In this document: one piece after another, positions 1-9,290 of the stretch
Position numbering within the stretch: position 1 is the first letter of the stretch
Layout of the letters: each line of letters starts with the position of its first letter
Source of the DNA: Leptospira bourretii
GTDB lineage: Bacteria > Spirochaetota > Leptospiria > Leptospirales > Leptospiraceae
Reading direction: 5' to 3'
Assembly (NCBI RefSeq): GCF_004770145.1
Contig: NZ_RQFW01000010.1
Span: forward strand, 430,955 to 494,954
Length of the DNA stretch: 64,000 nt
Program-made: the position numbers and the translations under genes
Notes under the pieces: generated by a model
Told to the model about the DNA's origin: nothing
What the model saw: only the letters and a program-made list of their open reading frames with translations
Database searches by the model: none

Positions 1-202
1 TAGGAACAGGTGCTTCATGTTTATGAAATTCTAAATTAGGCAAATGGCTTAAGTCAGGGAAAACTTCGCGGATGTGTTTGCCATTTACTTGGTTTGATGT
101 GACATGCACCAACTCAAAACCTGGATGGTGGGCCAAAAGTTTAGTAAGTTCTTTCCCGGTAAGACCACCGGCACCAATGATTGCAATCTTTGTTTGTTTC
201 AT
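1..202 (-). CDS. argC: N-acetyl-gamma-glutamyl-phosphate reductase, N-terminal part
   Basis: Arginine biosynthesis enzyme that reduces N-acetyl-glutamyl phosphate to the semialdehyde with NADPH in the cytoplasm. Only the first 67 codons are in the window; the gene runs off the left edge. The visible N-terminus has a Rossmann nucleotide-binding loop (IAIIGAGGLTGKELTKLL) followed by the HP-x-x-E/F-L-V and TSNQVNGK segments typical of ArgC. The ATG on the minus strand at 202 is the only sensible start. It is divergent from the broken kinase gene that begins at 300. The family call is firm for this segment, but the catalytic Cys lies outside the window. Confidence 0.85.
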   Translation of the reverse strand, partial: MKQTKIAIIGAGGLTGKELTKLLAHHPGFELVHVTSNQVNGKHIREVFPDLSHLPNLEFHKHEAPVP

Positions 203-299
203 AGAGGGAACCAAGGTCAAGATTTGAGGATTGGTACGTGCTGTCAAATGGCTCTTTTTAGAATTGGCTTGATTTTATCAAAACATAGGATCTATTGAT

Positions 300-1127
300 T
301 TGTCCCTAGTTATGCTGACATCGGCCGCTCTTCTTTTGCAATTTTCGAATCAGATGAAGTCCAAGGGACTTTTGATCCTGATTTCCATTCGGATGGTGAT
401 TGGCTGGATAGGAGTGATTGCTACTTTTCTGAATTTGGCAAAACCTCCGTTTTGGGTTGTTTGTTTTGTTGGGGTTTACTTTTTATCTTCTTCTTTTTTT
501 GCTAAGTATAAAATACGCAACAAACTGGTCTCAGAATTAGGAAACCTATCAGTCATTAGTTTTTTGATCTTAGATTTTTTGATCATTCTTTCTGGGTTTT
601 ATTTAACCATTCTGAGTCATCCGAAAGAACTGGTTGCCACTCCTATCCAAAATGCAATTTTTTTCTCCATTTTCTTTTTTACCAAAAGCAGATCTCATTT
701 TTTTAGCAGATCGGTGCATCGACATCGGAGTTGACTATAGAAGTTTTGAAGGACTAAGAAAAGAAGACATTAAAGAATGGGACTTTGTATATTTATGGCT
801 TAAATTTAAAACTATGGAAAAAGCTAATTTGTTGGTATCGAATGCCATCCAAGCTACAAGTCCCCAATCGGGAGAAGTCAAAGTAAGAGTCAGTTTGATA
901 GCGATTCGGAAGTAGAAGTTGCCATTACCGACAATGGTCCGGGAATTCCCGATTCTCTCCAAAACCAAATTTTCCAACCATTCTTTACAACAAAAGACCA
1001 GGGAGAGGGGTTTGGACTTGGACTTTCTGTATCAAAAGAAATCATTAAAAATCAAAACGGAAGGATCCAATTTGAATCTCTACCTGGGAAAACAACTTTC
1101 TCTGTGATTTTACCAGTTGCAGAATGA
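300..1127 (+). pseudogene. Broken membrane sensor histidine kinase (frameshifted)
   Basis: The 5' part (300 to about 690) encodes four or five hydrophobic helices, reminiscent of RegB-like membrane sensor domains. That frame ends in a stop at 732-734. Around 700-890 the coherent reading is in the next frame and contains an N-box-like segment (NLLVSNAIQATSP). From 891 the first frame resumes with the ATPase G-boxes: ITDNGPGIPD, then FFTTKDQGEGFGLGLSVS, and a VILP ending at the TGA at 1125-1127. The second shift looks like loss of one base near 889-891. No phospho-accepting His box is recognisable, and the distance from the last membrane helix to the N-box is too short, so a deletion is likely as well. 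Sequencing error could explain a frameshift but not the missing His-box segment. Confidence 0.75.
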
Positions 1128-1154
1128 TACGCACTGATTAAAATTTTGCTTTAT

Positions 1155-1724
1155 ATGATTACAATCAAATCCTTAAATCTTCGGACCGCATTTTTGATGG
1201 GAGCTATCTTTTTTGGTTTTAGTTGTCAAACCAAGACAATCGATTATGAAAACTTAGCAATTGCCATTACGGATGAAGCCAAAACTAATTTGGTTCAAAA
1301 ACTCACGACTGCGATTGCAGAAGGAGGGACAAAACAAGCCATCCCGTTTTGTAAAATAAATGCCGTCGGATTTACAAACCAATTAGGTAAAAAACATGGA
1401 GTTGAGTTACGAAGGATCACAAACAAACCTAGAAATCCTTCCAATGCACTCTCAAAAGAAGAAAAAGATATTTTTTTAGAAATAGAAAAATTAAAAACAA
1501 CGGCAGGTGTATTTCCAAAGAAAACCATCACGTCGGATACTTCTGTGACGGTATACATTCCCGTTCTCGTTGGAGGTCTTTGCCTTCAATGCCATGGGGA
1601 ACCAAACTTAGACATCAAAAAAGAAACCTTGGATGTTTTGGAAAAAGAATACCCCGGTGATCTTGCAAAAGGATACCGACTGGGGGATTTAAGAGGACTT
1701 TTTTCTGTGAAATTTCCTAAGTAA
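1155..1724 (+). CDS. DUF3365 (Tll0287-like) haem-binding lipoprotein
   Basis: Predicted exported haem protein of 189 residues. After a hydrophobic N-terminus there is a lipobox-like FGFSC, so it is probably a lipoprotein. Near the C-terminus, LCLQCHGEP holds a CxxCH c-type haem attachment motif, and YRLGDLRGLFSVKFP is the characteristic end of the DUF3365/Tll0287-like family. In that family the domain is a haem-based sensor or redox module, often next to histidine kinases, and a hybrid kinase follows here after 21 nt. The ATG at 1155 was preferred to an in-frame TTG at 1146 because neither has a good ribosome site and the ATG gives a normal signal peptide. A role as input to the next gene is inference. 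Confidence 0.75.
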   Translation: MITIKSLNLRTAFLMGAIFFGFSCQTKTIDYENLAIAITDEAKTNLVQKLTTAIAEGGTKQAIPFCKINAVGFTNQLGKKHGVELRRITNKPRNPSNALSKEEKDIFLEIEKLKTTAGVFPKKTITSDTSVTVYIPVLVGGLCLQCHGEPNLDIKKETLDVLEKEYPGDLAKGYRLGDLRGLFSVKFPK

Positions 1725-1745
1725 ACGAATTCAATAAAAGATAAA

Positions 1746-4466
1746 ATGAACCCAATTACCTTTATTGCCAACAAGCAAGAGTTATGTGAACTTGTTTTAG
1801 AATTTGGTTTGCATGGGTTTTTGGTTTGGGACAGTGCCACGGGAATTGTTTATCCAAGTCCAGTGGCTTCCAAGTCAATGGGAATAGAGGAAGGCCATTC
1901 ATTTCCTGCCGAATGCATTCTGACTCATTCCGGATTTCGTTTGGACACAGTCCTTGGGAAAAAAGAATCGGTCATCGGTCGTATTTGTTTCGATCCTAAT
2001 AATAGTGCTGGTTTTCCTTTTCGAATTTATCCCAAGGAATTTAGCGAATCAGGGAAAAAATACATCCTTCTTGTATTAGATACGACCTTAGAAGGGGCAA
2101 ATAATCCGAATCCGTATATTTTACAATCTGCTGAATTATCTCGAGATTTATTTTCTTCTTCCTTTCGAAACTCAAGTATTGGAATGAAGATTGAAAATCC
2201 CCATGGTGAACTCATTGAGGTGAATCCAATTTTTTGCCAATGGCTTGGTTATCCTGCGGAAGAACTAAAAACAAAGTCAATCTCAGACATTACCCACCCA
2301 GAAGATTTAGAATTAGAACTTTCTTATTTAGAAAAACTCAATCGTGGGTCGATCCAAAGTTTTCAAATTAAAAAACGATATATTACCAAAGACAAACGAT
2401 TGATTTGGGCAGTGTTAAATAAATCCATCATTCGGGATCATTTAGGAAATCCTGTTTATTATCTTTCTCAAATCTTAGATATCTCTGAGTCTTTACAGGC
2501 AGAAACAGATTTGCAGAATGTATCTCGATTACTCGACCAAGTGGCGGGCCTTGCAAAAATCGGTGGCTGGGATTTGGATTTAAAAACCAATAAAGCGAGT
2601 TGGACAAACGTTACTAAAAAAATTCATGAAGTACCGGATGATTACAATCCTAGTGTAGAAGGTGGAATTCAATTTTTCCAGTCTGAAGAAAGTAATCGAA
2701 AAATTTCGGAAGCAGTGTCTTCTCTTTTGGCAGAAGGAAAAGAATATGATTTAGAACTTGAGATGGTAACTGCCAAAGGAAACCATACTTGGATTCGAAC
2801 CATTGGCCGTGCCGAATATGAGAACGGAAAAATTATCAAAATTTATGGAATCATCCAAGACATCAATGAACGAAAAAAATGGGAAATGGCTCTTGCGGCA
2901 CAAACGGCAATTTTATGGTCTTTTGTAGAACATGCACCTGCCGCCGTTGCCATGTTAGACCAAGAAATGCGTTATGTGGCTCTTAGCCAAAGGTGGATAG
3001 AGGATTATAAAATCCCACTGACAAAGGAAGAAATCATCGGAAAAAGCCATTATGAAATTTTTCCAAATATTAGCCAGGAATGGAAAGACATCCACTCACG
3101 CGGCCTACGTGGAGAAATTTTAAAACGCGATGAAGATGTTTGGAGGCCACCAGGTTGGGGAAAAGACCAGGTGATCCAATGGGAGATTCGGCCTTGGAAA
3201 CAATTGGGTGGTGGCATCGGTGGAATTTTGATGTTCACTCGAGATATCACAGAAGCTTACGAAACCAAACTAGAGTTAAAGGCCGCAAAAGAGTTTGCTG
3301 AAAAAGCCTATAGTGCCAAATCCGAATTTTTGGCAAACATGAGTCACGAAATCAGAACTCCTCTCAATGGGATTATTGGTTATTCCGATTTACTTGCGGA
3401 AACATTGGAAAATTCATCTTATAATGAATATGCACAAATAGTGAAACAGTCCGCAAATGCTTTGCTTAATATTGTAAATGATATTTTGGATTTTTCCAAA
3501 GCAGAAGCGGGGAAGTTACAACTGGCAGAAGAACCGAATAACTTAAAAAAAATGGTCTTGGAAGCAATCAAAATTGTGAATATTCAAGCCATGATGAAAG
3601 GTTTAGACATTCAGTTTCATATAGATGAAAAAATTCCGCAAGTTTTGATGTTTGATTCCAATCGTTTGCGCCAAGTGATTTTGAACTTACTTGGGAATGC
3701 AATTAAGTTTACCGAAACTGGAGTCGTTGAATGTAATGTAAGAAGATTGGAAGAATCCAGTTCCGATTTGGTGAAACTAAGAATTTCAGTAAAGGATACT
3801 GGGATTGGAATTGCTGACGATAGCCAAGAAAAAATATTTGATTCCTTTACGCAGGAAGATTTTTCTACAACGAGAAAATTTGGTGGAACAGGACTTGGGC
3901 TTGCAATCTGCAAACAATTGTTAGCTCTGATGCAGTCGGATCTAAAATTAAAAAGCAAACTCAACCAAGGCAGCGAATTTTATTTTGATATTGCGTTAAG
4001 AATTCCGCAATTTGATCCGAAGCTAAGTGCACTCGAAACAGAATCGAAAGAGTTGAACGTGAGACAGGGAACCAGACCTTCTTCGGTTTCAGGGACCAAC
4101 AAGATTCTTGTTGTGGAAGACAATCCAGTCAACCTAGGTTTGATGAAAAACTTTATCAAACGAATCCTCCCCGAAGTAAAAATTTTGGAAGCGCAAAATG
4201 GGGAAGAAGCAGTCCGAGTGTTCCAAGAAGAAATGCCATCCCTCATTTTGATGGACATCCAAATGCCGGTGATGAATGGATATGACGCAACAAAAGAAAT
4301 CAGAAAACTCCCGAAGGGAAAAACTTTACCGATCATTGCTGTGACTGCCGGGATCATTGCCGGTGAAAAAGACAAATGCCTTGAGGTTGGGATGAATGAC
4401 TATATCAGTAAACCTGTCCAAAAGGAAAATTTAAAACAGACAGTACTCAGGTGGTTAGACCGTTAA
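1746..4466 (+). CDS. Hybrid PAS sensor histidine kinase / response regulator
   Basis: Cytosolic hybrid two-component kinase of 906 residues with no clear membrane segment. After a divergent N-terminal region (about 1-125) come three PAS/PAC modules (roughly 130-255, 260-380 and 390-510). Each ends with a PAC-like stretch, such as YYLSQILDISE, IYGIIQDINERK and ILMFTRDITE. The dimerisation/phosphorylation domain has MSHEIRTPLNG with the acceptor His at 534. The ATPase domain follows, with N-box LLGNAIKF, G1 VKDTGIGI and G2 GGTGLGLAIC. A C-terminal receiver domain has the acidic pocket VVEDN and acceptor Asp 837 in LMDIQMPVMNG. There is no output domain, so it probably feeds an Hpt protein or regulator elsewhere. 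It lies directly downstream of the DUF3365 haem protein, which makes redox or haem sensing a reasonable guess. Confidence 0.93.
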   Translation: MNPITFIANKQELCELVLEFGLHGFLVWDSATGIVYPSPVASKSMGIEEGHSFPAECILTHSGFRLDTVLGKKESVIGRICFDPNNSAGFPFRIYPKEFSESGKKYILLVLDTTLEGANNPNPYILQSAELSRDLFSSSFRNSSIGMKIENPHGELIEVNPIFCQWLGYPAEELKTKSISDITHPEDLELELSYLEKLNRGSIQSFQIKKRYITKDKRLIWAVLNKSIIRDHLGNPVYYLSQILDISESLQAETDLQNVSRLLDQVAGLAKIGGWDLDLKTNKASWTNVTKKIHEVPDDYNPSVEGGIQFFQSEESNRKISEAVSSLLAEGKEYDLELEMVTAKGNHTWIRTIGRAEYENGKIIKIYGIIQDINERKKWEMALAAQTAILWSFVEHAPAAVAMLDQEMRYVALSQRWIEDYKIPLTKEEIIGKSHYEIFPNISQEWKDIHSRGLRGEILKRDEDVWRPPGWGKDQVIQWEIRPWKQLGGGIGGILMFTRDITEAYETKLELKAAKEFAEKAYSAKSEFLANMSHEIRTPLNGIIGYSDLLAETLENSSYNEYAQIVKQSANALLNIVNDILDFSKAEAGKLQLAEEPNNLKKMVLEAIKIVNIQAMMKGLDIQFHIDEKIPQVLMFDSNRLRQVILNLLGNAIKFTETGVVECNVRRLEESSSDLVKLRISVKDTGIGIADDSQEKIFDSFTQEDFSTTRKFGGTGLGLAICKQLLALMQSDLKLKSKLNQGSEFYFDIALRIPQFDPKLSALETESKELNVRQGTRPSSVSGTNKILVVEDNPVNLGLMKNFIKRILPEVKILEAQNGEEAVRVFQEEMPSLILMDIQMPVMNGYDATKEIRKLPKGKTLPIIAVTAGIIAGEKDKCLEVGMNDYISKPVQKENLKQTVLRWLDR

Positions 4467-4648
4467 ACCAATCCAAATCTTGAAAAAAACTGCAAAATTT
4501 TTAAACATATTTTATGATTTAGTATTTTTTTCCATCAGCCAAATGGCAAGGGTTAGACGGAATTTAATCCCTTAGGTTTAAAACGAAAGTTTCGAAATTC
4601 CATTTCCCCAATCAAAATCTGTTGTTTTTCCCGTGCCAGATAAAAAAC

Positions 4649-4662
4649 TGACCAGTTAGTCA
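4649..4662. promoter_or_regulatory. TetR-type operator candidate upstream of RND pump
   Basis: TGACCAGTTAGTCA is an imperfect palindrome (TGAC-N6-GTCA) 38 bp before the RND start codon. It resembles the TGACCA...GTCA operators used by many TetR-family repressors of efflux pumps. No TetR gene is adjacent in this window, so a regulator would have to act in trans. The pattern is directly visible; the function is inferred. Confidence 0.4.
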
Positions 4663-4700
4663 ACTTTTTTGTCAGTATTTTAATTTTTGGGAAGTAACGA

Positions 4701-7700
4701 ATGCAAAACATTGCTAAATTCATTACCGATAAAACACTTATCATTCAGTTTATATTAGTCCTTTTCGTTTTAATAGGACTTTCACGTTTACTCTCAATGC
4801 ACAGGGAAGCTTTTCCGAATGTGGCACTTGATAAAATCGTTGTCGAGGCTCCTCTTCCAGGTGCCACCCCGGAAGAAATTGAACGTTTAGTAGCCATTCC
4901 GATCGAAAAAAAATTACGAGCCGTTGCCAAGATAGATAAAATTCGAAGTTATAACTTGGAAAACGTAAGTGTGATCATGATCTTCATCGTAGAGGGGACA
5001 AAGAATACTAAAAAAGTTTTAGATGATGTCAAGGATGCCGTTGATTCCGTTCGATTGCCGGATAACGCACAAAAACCCAAGGTGCGAGAAATCACAACTG
5101 AAAAACAAGAAGTTATCAGTTTAGCACTTTCAGTAAAAGAAGAATCCAAGGATTCGACTTCCGACTATCGTAAGTTACGTGACACTGCAAAAGCCTTTGA
5201 AGATCGTTTTTTTCAAATTAAGGAAATTGCTGAGATCGAAAAAATTGGATATAGAAATCGTGAATTTCTCGTGGAAGTAAATCCCAAAGCTCTCAATGCA
5301 AAAGAGGTTGGGCTAAATACCGTTCTCAATGCTTTGGGTTCACGAAATATCAATATTCCATCTGGTCGGTTGAAAGTGAACGGAACCGAATACCTTCTTC
5401 GAACTCGTGGAGATTTTGAAGAAGCAAAGGATATGCTTTCTGTTCCGATGTTAGGAAACGAATTTGGGTTTGCGACTGTTTTAAAAGATGTGGCAAAAGT
5501 CTTTGATGGATTTGAAGAAGAAAAAACCTACGAAAAGTTAAACGGTAAAAACAGTATCATCCTACGTGTTTGGAAAACTGACCAAGCAGATATCATTACT
5601 ACTGCTGACACTGTAAAAACAGTAGTTTCTTCCATGGAAGGTGACTTTCCTGAGATTGAAACAAAAATCTATGATGATAAAAGCAGGGACGTTCGCCGTC
5701 AACTTGGTGATTTGATTTTAAATTTTGAGACGGGCCTTGTCCTAGTATTGTTGTCACTTATCTTTATCTTAGGTATGCGCTTAAGTATTATGATTAGTGT
5801 GGCAATTATCTTTATCTTTCTTATTGCCTTTATCTTTTTAAAACAATTTGGGTTTACGATCAATACAATCACCATTTTTGGAATGGTAATGGTTCTTGGT
5901 ATGATGGTAGATAACTCTATCGTTGTAGCGGAAAATACATATCGATTGATGCAAGAAGGATTGGATAGAAGGGATGCCATCTTACAAACCTTTAAAGATG
6001 TATTGGTTCCACTTCTAGTATCCTTTCTTGTGATTTCAGCCGCATTTTTTCCATTACTCTTTATGAGTGGGGTCATTGGAAAATTTATTTTAGGAATTCC
6101 TGCGGTGGTCCTTGTGACACTGGCAAGTTCACTTCTTTTTGCTCTTGTATTTTTGCCGAACTGGTTGAACAAATTTTTGCCAAAAAACTTTAAGGACCAA
6201 ATTAAAAAGGATGAATCCATTGAAGAAAAAGAAGGTATCTTTGGGTATGTGATTTCTGGATACAAACGAACGATGACTTTTGCATTAAAACATAGGGTTT
6301 TTGTTCTATCCATATTTACCTTTATCTTCTTCTTCACATTGTTTCTTGCTGGAAGATTTTTACCTTTTGTGATGTTTCCTTCTGGAAGTGAAGAGGACAT
6401 TGAAATTAAGATTTGGATGCCAATTGGAACAACTCTTCAAAAGAACTTAGAAACCATTGAAAAGATAGAACCTGTGGTTACGAAAATGGCTGGAAAAGAT
6501 TTTGTACATTTACGAAGTCGAATTGGAATTCATGAAAATCCAATTACCGATCCAAAACCTGGTCAGGAAGTTCATAGATCACACCTAACAATGAAACTTG
6601 TGACTGCAGCGGATAGAAACGAATGGGAAGATGCGAGGGTCCTTGTTAAAAAGATTCGTGAATACATTCAGGAAAATAAGGTATCTGGCAATTTTCCAAA
6701 AGAAATGATTTATGATGTAAATGCAAAGATTAAAGGCCCTCCTGTTGGAAAACCTGTGAGTTTGGAAATCCGTGGTGCTGACTTTGCTGTCATTCAAGAG
6801 ATTGCAGATTTATATATTAAAGAATTGAAACAAATGGACGGTGTTTCTGACATTCGAATCGATTTAGAATTAGGAAAGGAAGAATATCGTTTTTTTGTGA
6901 AAGATGAAATTGCTGGACGAACTGATGTCAGTGCTAGGGACATCGCAAGATCCGTTCGTACTGCATTTAACGGTGAGGTTGCTTCTACGATTAGCAAAGG
7001 AGAAGATAAAATTAATATCCTTGTTCGTTTTCCTGAAGCAGAAAGACAGTCAGTTTCAAGTTTGAATTTGGTAAAGGTTGAAAATAGGAACCGGAGACTG
7101 ATCCCATTGAACCAGGTTGCCTATTTTGCAAAGGATCGTGATTACTCCATGATCAATAGGCAAGACTTACAACGAGTGGTACGACTCGAAGCTTCGGTTG
7201 ATACGGATAAAACAACTTCTTTATTTGTGAACAGACAACTTAAGAATTTAGTAAATGTTGATAAATATACAAAAGATAGTTACTCAGTTATCTTTGGTGG
7301 TGAACAGGAAGATGCAGGAAAGTCTTTTCGAGATTTAGGTATATCGATGTTACTTGCTGTTGCTGTCATCTTTGGAATCTTTATTGTATATTTTAATTCC
7401 ATTGGAACAACAACGGTTATCATTGGGTCCATTCCTTTCGGAATCGTAGGTGTACTTTTTGCACTGATGACACATGGAATGCCATTAAGTTTTATGAGTA
7501 CTTTAGCAATAGTGGCTCTCAGCGGATCGATTGTTGCAAATACATTAATCCTCATTACCTTTATTGAGGAACTCCGTTTGCAAGGGATGTCGATCGAGGA
7601 TGCCATTATCAACGGTGGTGCCATCCGTTTGCGACCTATCTTTTTAACAACAATCAGTACTGTGATTGGGCTTGTGCCAAGTGCTTACGGGATTCCTACT

Positions 7701-7862
7701 TTGGATCCATTTGTGCAACCACTTTCACTTGCGTTTGGATGGGGATTGTTTTTTGCAACTGGAGTGACATTGGTATTTGTTCCTGTTTTATACCGAATCA
7801 AAGAAGATTTTAAACATATCTTTTCAAAGATATCATTTGCTCGGCTTTTGGGAAAACGTTAG
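4701..7862 (+). CDS. RND-family efflux permease (AcrB/MdtC-like)
   Basis: Inner-membrane proton-driven exporter of the resistance-nodulation-division superfamily. Its 1053 residues are full length. TM1 lies at about 12-32 and is followed by the first porter domain (FPNVALDKIVVEAPLPGATPEEIE is typical). TM2-TM6 lie at about 340-500. TM4 carries GMVMVLGMMVDNSIVVAEN, where Asp of the proton relay is kept and the next residue is Asn rather than Asp, a common variant. A second porter half follows, and TM7-TM12 include the APFGIVG-like loop and a GSIVANTLI segment. No adaptor (MFP) or outer-membrane channel gene is adjacent, so partners must be encoded elsewhere. A TetR-like palindrome lies upstream. 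The substrate cannot be read from the sequence. Confidence 0.93.
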   Translation: MQNIAKFITDKTLIIQFILVLFVLIGLSRLLSMHREAFPNVALDKIVVEAPLPGATPEEIERLVAIPIEKKLRAVAKIDKIRSYNLENVSVIMIFIVEGTKNTKKVLDDVKDAVDSVRLPDNAQKPKVREITTEKQEVISLALSVKEESKDSTSDYRKLRDTAKAFEDRFFQIKEIAEIEKIGYRNREFLVEVNPKALNAKEVGLNTVLNALGSRNINIPSGRLKVNGTEYLLRTRGDFEEAKDMLSVPMLGNEFGFATVLKDVAKVFDGFEEEKTYEKLNGKNSIILRVWKTDQADIITTADTVKTVVSSMEGDFPEIETKIYDDKSRDVRRQLGDLILNFETGLVLVLLSLIFILGMRLSIMISVAIIFIFLIAFIFLKQFGFTINTITIFGMVMVLGMMVDNSIVVAENTYRLMQEGLDRRDAILQTFKDVLVPLLVSFLVISAAFFPLLFMSGVIGKFILGIPAVVLVTLASSLLFALVFLPNWLNKFLPKNFKDQIKKDESIEEKEGIFGYVISGYKRTMTFALKHRVFVLSIFTFIFFFTLFLAGRFLPFVMFPSGSEEDIEIKIWMPIGTTLQKNLETIEKIEPVVTKMAGKDFVHLRSRIGIHENPITDPKPGQEVHRSHLTMKLVTAADRNEWEDARVLVKKIREYIQENKVSGNFPKEMIYDVNAKIKGPPVGKPVSLEIRGADFAVIQEIADLYIKELKQMDGVSDIRIDLELGKEEYRFFVKDEIAGRTDVSARDIARSVRTAFNGEVASTISKGEDKINILVRFPEAERQSVSSLNLVKVENRNRRLIPLNQVAYFAKDRDYSMINRQDLQRVVRLEASVDTDKTTSLFVNRQLKNLVNVDKYTKDSYSVIFGGEQEDAGKSFRDLGISMLLAVAVIFGIFIVYFNSIGTTTVIIGSIPFGIVGVLFALMTHGMPLSFMSTLAIVALSGSIVANTLILITFIEELRLQGMSIEDAIINGGAIRLRPIFLTTISTVIGLVPSAYGIPTLDPFVQPLSLAFGWGLFFATGVTLVFVPVLYRIKEDFKHIFSKISFARLLGKR

Positions 7863-7873
7863 TTTGTTATGAA

Positions 7874-7913
7874 ACAAAGGCATTTAGTCTGATAAAGATT
7901 CATTTGCCTTTGT
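7874..7913. terminator. Bidirectional hairpin between convergent genes
   Basis: ACAAAGGCA (7874-7882) and TGCCTTTGT (7905-7913) form a perfect 9-bp stem with a 22-nt loop. It starts just after the RND stop codon, and its far arm overlaps the end of the convergent DUF1232 gene. There is no long U tract, so the terminator role is inferred from position and symmetry. Confidence 0.5.
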
Positions 7914-8204
7914 ATAATGCTCCGGTTTTAGTTGGGATTTGATGAGAAGAAGAGTGCTTGCGATCACTCCGGCATCATCGGTATATCCTAAGGCCAAAAT
8001 CACATCTGGAATCGCATCAATTGGAGAAATAAAATATAACAAAGCAAAAGCGATGGAAGCTTTGGCTGTTAGTGAAGTATTGTCATCCAATAAACAGTAA
8101 TACATTGCGATGACATCTTTCACAAAAGGTATTTTTTTTCCTGTTTCTTTTATTTTTTTCCAGAAATTGGTTTTGATAAATTCTATTCTTTCGTTTTCTT
8201 TCAT
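7884..8204 (-). CDS. DUF1232 (YkvA-type) small membrane protein
   Basis: Protein of 106 residues with the DUF1232 signature YFISPIDAIPDVILALGYTDDAG at about 57-80, which is the conserved core of this family. The segment around ASIAFALLYFISPIDAIP is hydrophobic and probably associates with the membrane. The family is widespread in bacteria and has no established biochemical role. The gene is convergent with the RND pump and shares a hairpin with it at the 3' end. It appears to be monocistronic. No other function is proposed. Confidence 0.85.
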   Translation of the reverse strand: MKENERIEFIKTNFWKKIKETGKKIPFVKDVIAMYYCLLDDNTSLTAKASIAFALLYFISPIDAIPDVILALGYTDDAGVIASTLLLIKSQLKPEHYTKANESLSD

Positions 8205-8760
8205 AGCGACATTATTCCACTGATTTTCCCATTTTTTCTTTTAGAATATCTATGATTTTTTTTTGTTTCTACTTAAAATTGCATAATCCAAAGCAGAAAA
8301 ACCATAGTGATTTCTTGAAAAAAGGTTGGTCTTATGTTTTCTAATGATACTTCAATGCAAATTGATTCATCATTCAATTCTGATAAACCAAACAAAATTA
8401 ATTTAGCAAATCGTTGGAATCAGAAAATGAGATACTCCCGTAGTTACCTAGATACTGATGTGAGACTTATTATCGAAAGTGATTTTGATTATAGTGGTGG
8501 AGTTAGCGAAGAAGCAATTCGTGAATTTTTGCAGAAATTTCAGATTCTTAACTCGCAATTTACCACCTCGCTCATTCTTGCGGAATGAATTGTTGGATTG
8601 CATATAATTCATGATCCGATAAATCATTGGAAATTGGAAGATTTTTAAGTAAAAGAAATCACCTAAACTATCTAGAAAAATAATTTTCACTGAATGGTCT
8701 TTGAGAGAATATGGAAAGGTAATACGAATTTTTTATAAATTAAGACAATTGAGGTAAAGT
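8205..8760. other. Sparse region with one doubtful ORF
   Basis: This 556-bp interval lies between the DUF1232 gene and the VOC gene. It is very AT-rich and holds only the doubtful 84-codon ORF at 8334-8588. No tRNA, strong hairpin or repeat was found. The last 60 bases must hold the promoter of the VOC gene, whose ribosome site is the GAGG of ATTGAGGTAAAGT just before its ATG. Confidence 0.5.
8334..8588 (+). CDS. Hypothetical small protein
   Basis: Unrecognised 84-residue ORF. An AAAGG-like ribosome site precedes the ATG by 8-9 nt. The protein has no signal peptide or membrane segment, and its middle (MRYSRSYLDTDVRLIIESDFD) is followed by a possible short helix, EEAIREFLQKF. It is partly overlapped by an 80-codon ORF on the other strand, and nothing establishes which, if either, is translated. 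It could be the remnant of a larger gene. No function is proposed. Confidence 0.35.
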   Translation: MFSNDTSMQIDSSFNSDKPNKINLANRWNQKMRYSRSYLDTDVRLIIESDFDYSGGVSEEAIREFLQKFQILNSQFTTSLILAE

Positions 8761-9222
8761 ATGTCCCGCCCTTTCAAAGTATTAGGAATCCAACAAGTCG
8801 CCATTGGCGGTGAGTCAAAAGAAAAATTATCCAAGTTTTGGGTCGATGTGATGGGACTCACAAAAGTGTCTGATTATAAAAGTGAAAAAGAAAATGTGGA
8901 TGAGGATATTTTGTCCATGGGAAATGGTCCTTTCAAAGTTGAGATTGATTTGATGCAACCCATTGACCCAAACAAAAGTCCAAAAGTGCACGACCCAAAA
9001 CTCAATCATATCGGTCTTTGGATTGATAAATTGGAAGAATGTGTTGATTATTTGACAAAACAAGGAGTTCGATTCACTCCCGGTGGGATTCGTAAAGGGG
9101 CAGCTGGATACAATGTTTGTTTCATCCACCCGAAGGGAAATGAAGAATTTCCACTCTGTAGTGAAGGGGTACTTGTTGAACTCGTCCAAGCTCCAGAAGA
9201 TGTGATCAAAGCATTAGGTTAA
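8761..9222 (+). CDS. VOC-superfamily protein (glyoxalase / epimerase-like)
   Basis: Protein of 153 residues with the paired beta-alpha-beta-beta-beta modules of the vicinal-oxygen-chelate superfamily. The segments [25 protein letters not shown] and [23 protein letters not shown] resemble methylmalonyl-CoA epimerase, with a His ligand in the first and a Glu ligand in GVLVELVQ. The usual first His near the N-terminus is replaced by Gln in IQQVAIGG, so metal binding may differ from the classical enzymes. Glyoxalase I-like activity is an alternative. The gene stands alone, with a strong hairpin after its stop codon. The exact substrate cannot be assigned. Confidence 0.75.
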   Translation: MSRPFKVLGIQQVAIGGESKEKLSKFWVDVMGLTKVSDYKSEKENVDEDILSMGNGPFKVEIDLMQPIDPNKSPKVHDPKLNHIGLWIDKLEECVDYLTKQGVRFTPGGIRKGAAGYNVCFIHPKGNEEFPLCSEGVLVELVQAPEDVIKALG

Positions 9223-9231
9223 TTCATATCA

Positions 9232-9272
9232 CTCTGGCAATTGTGAAGTGCAAACTTCAATGGTTGCCAGAG
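9232..9272. terminator. Strong intergenic hairpin between convergent genes
   Basis: CTCTGGCAA (9232-9240) pairs perfectly with TTGCCAGAG (9264-9272). An inner GAAGT/ACTTC stem around a GCAA loop extends it. The hairpin sits between the VOC gene and the convergent flippase-like gene. An A-rich run follows it on the plus strand rather than a U tract, so it may act in both directions or mainly protect 3' ends. Confidence 0.6.
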
Positions 9273-9290
9273 CAAAAAAAGGAATCCAAT

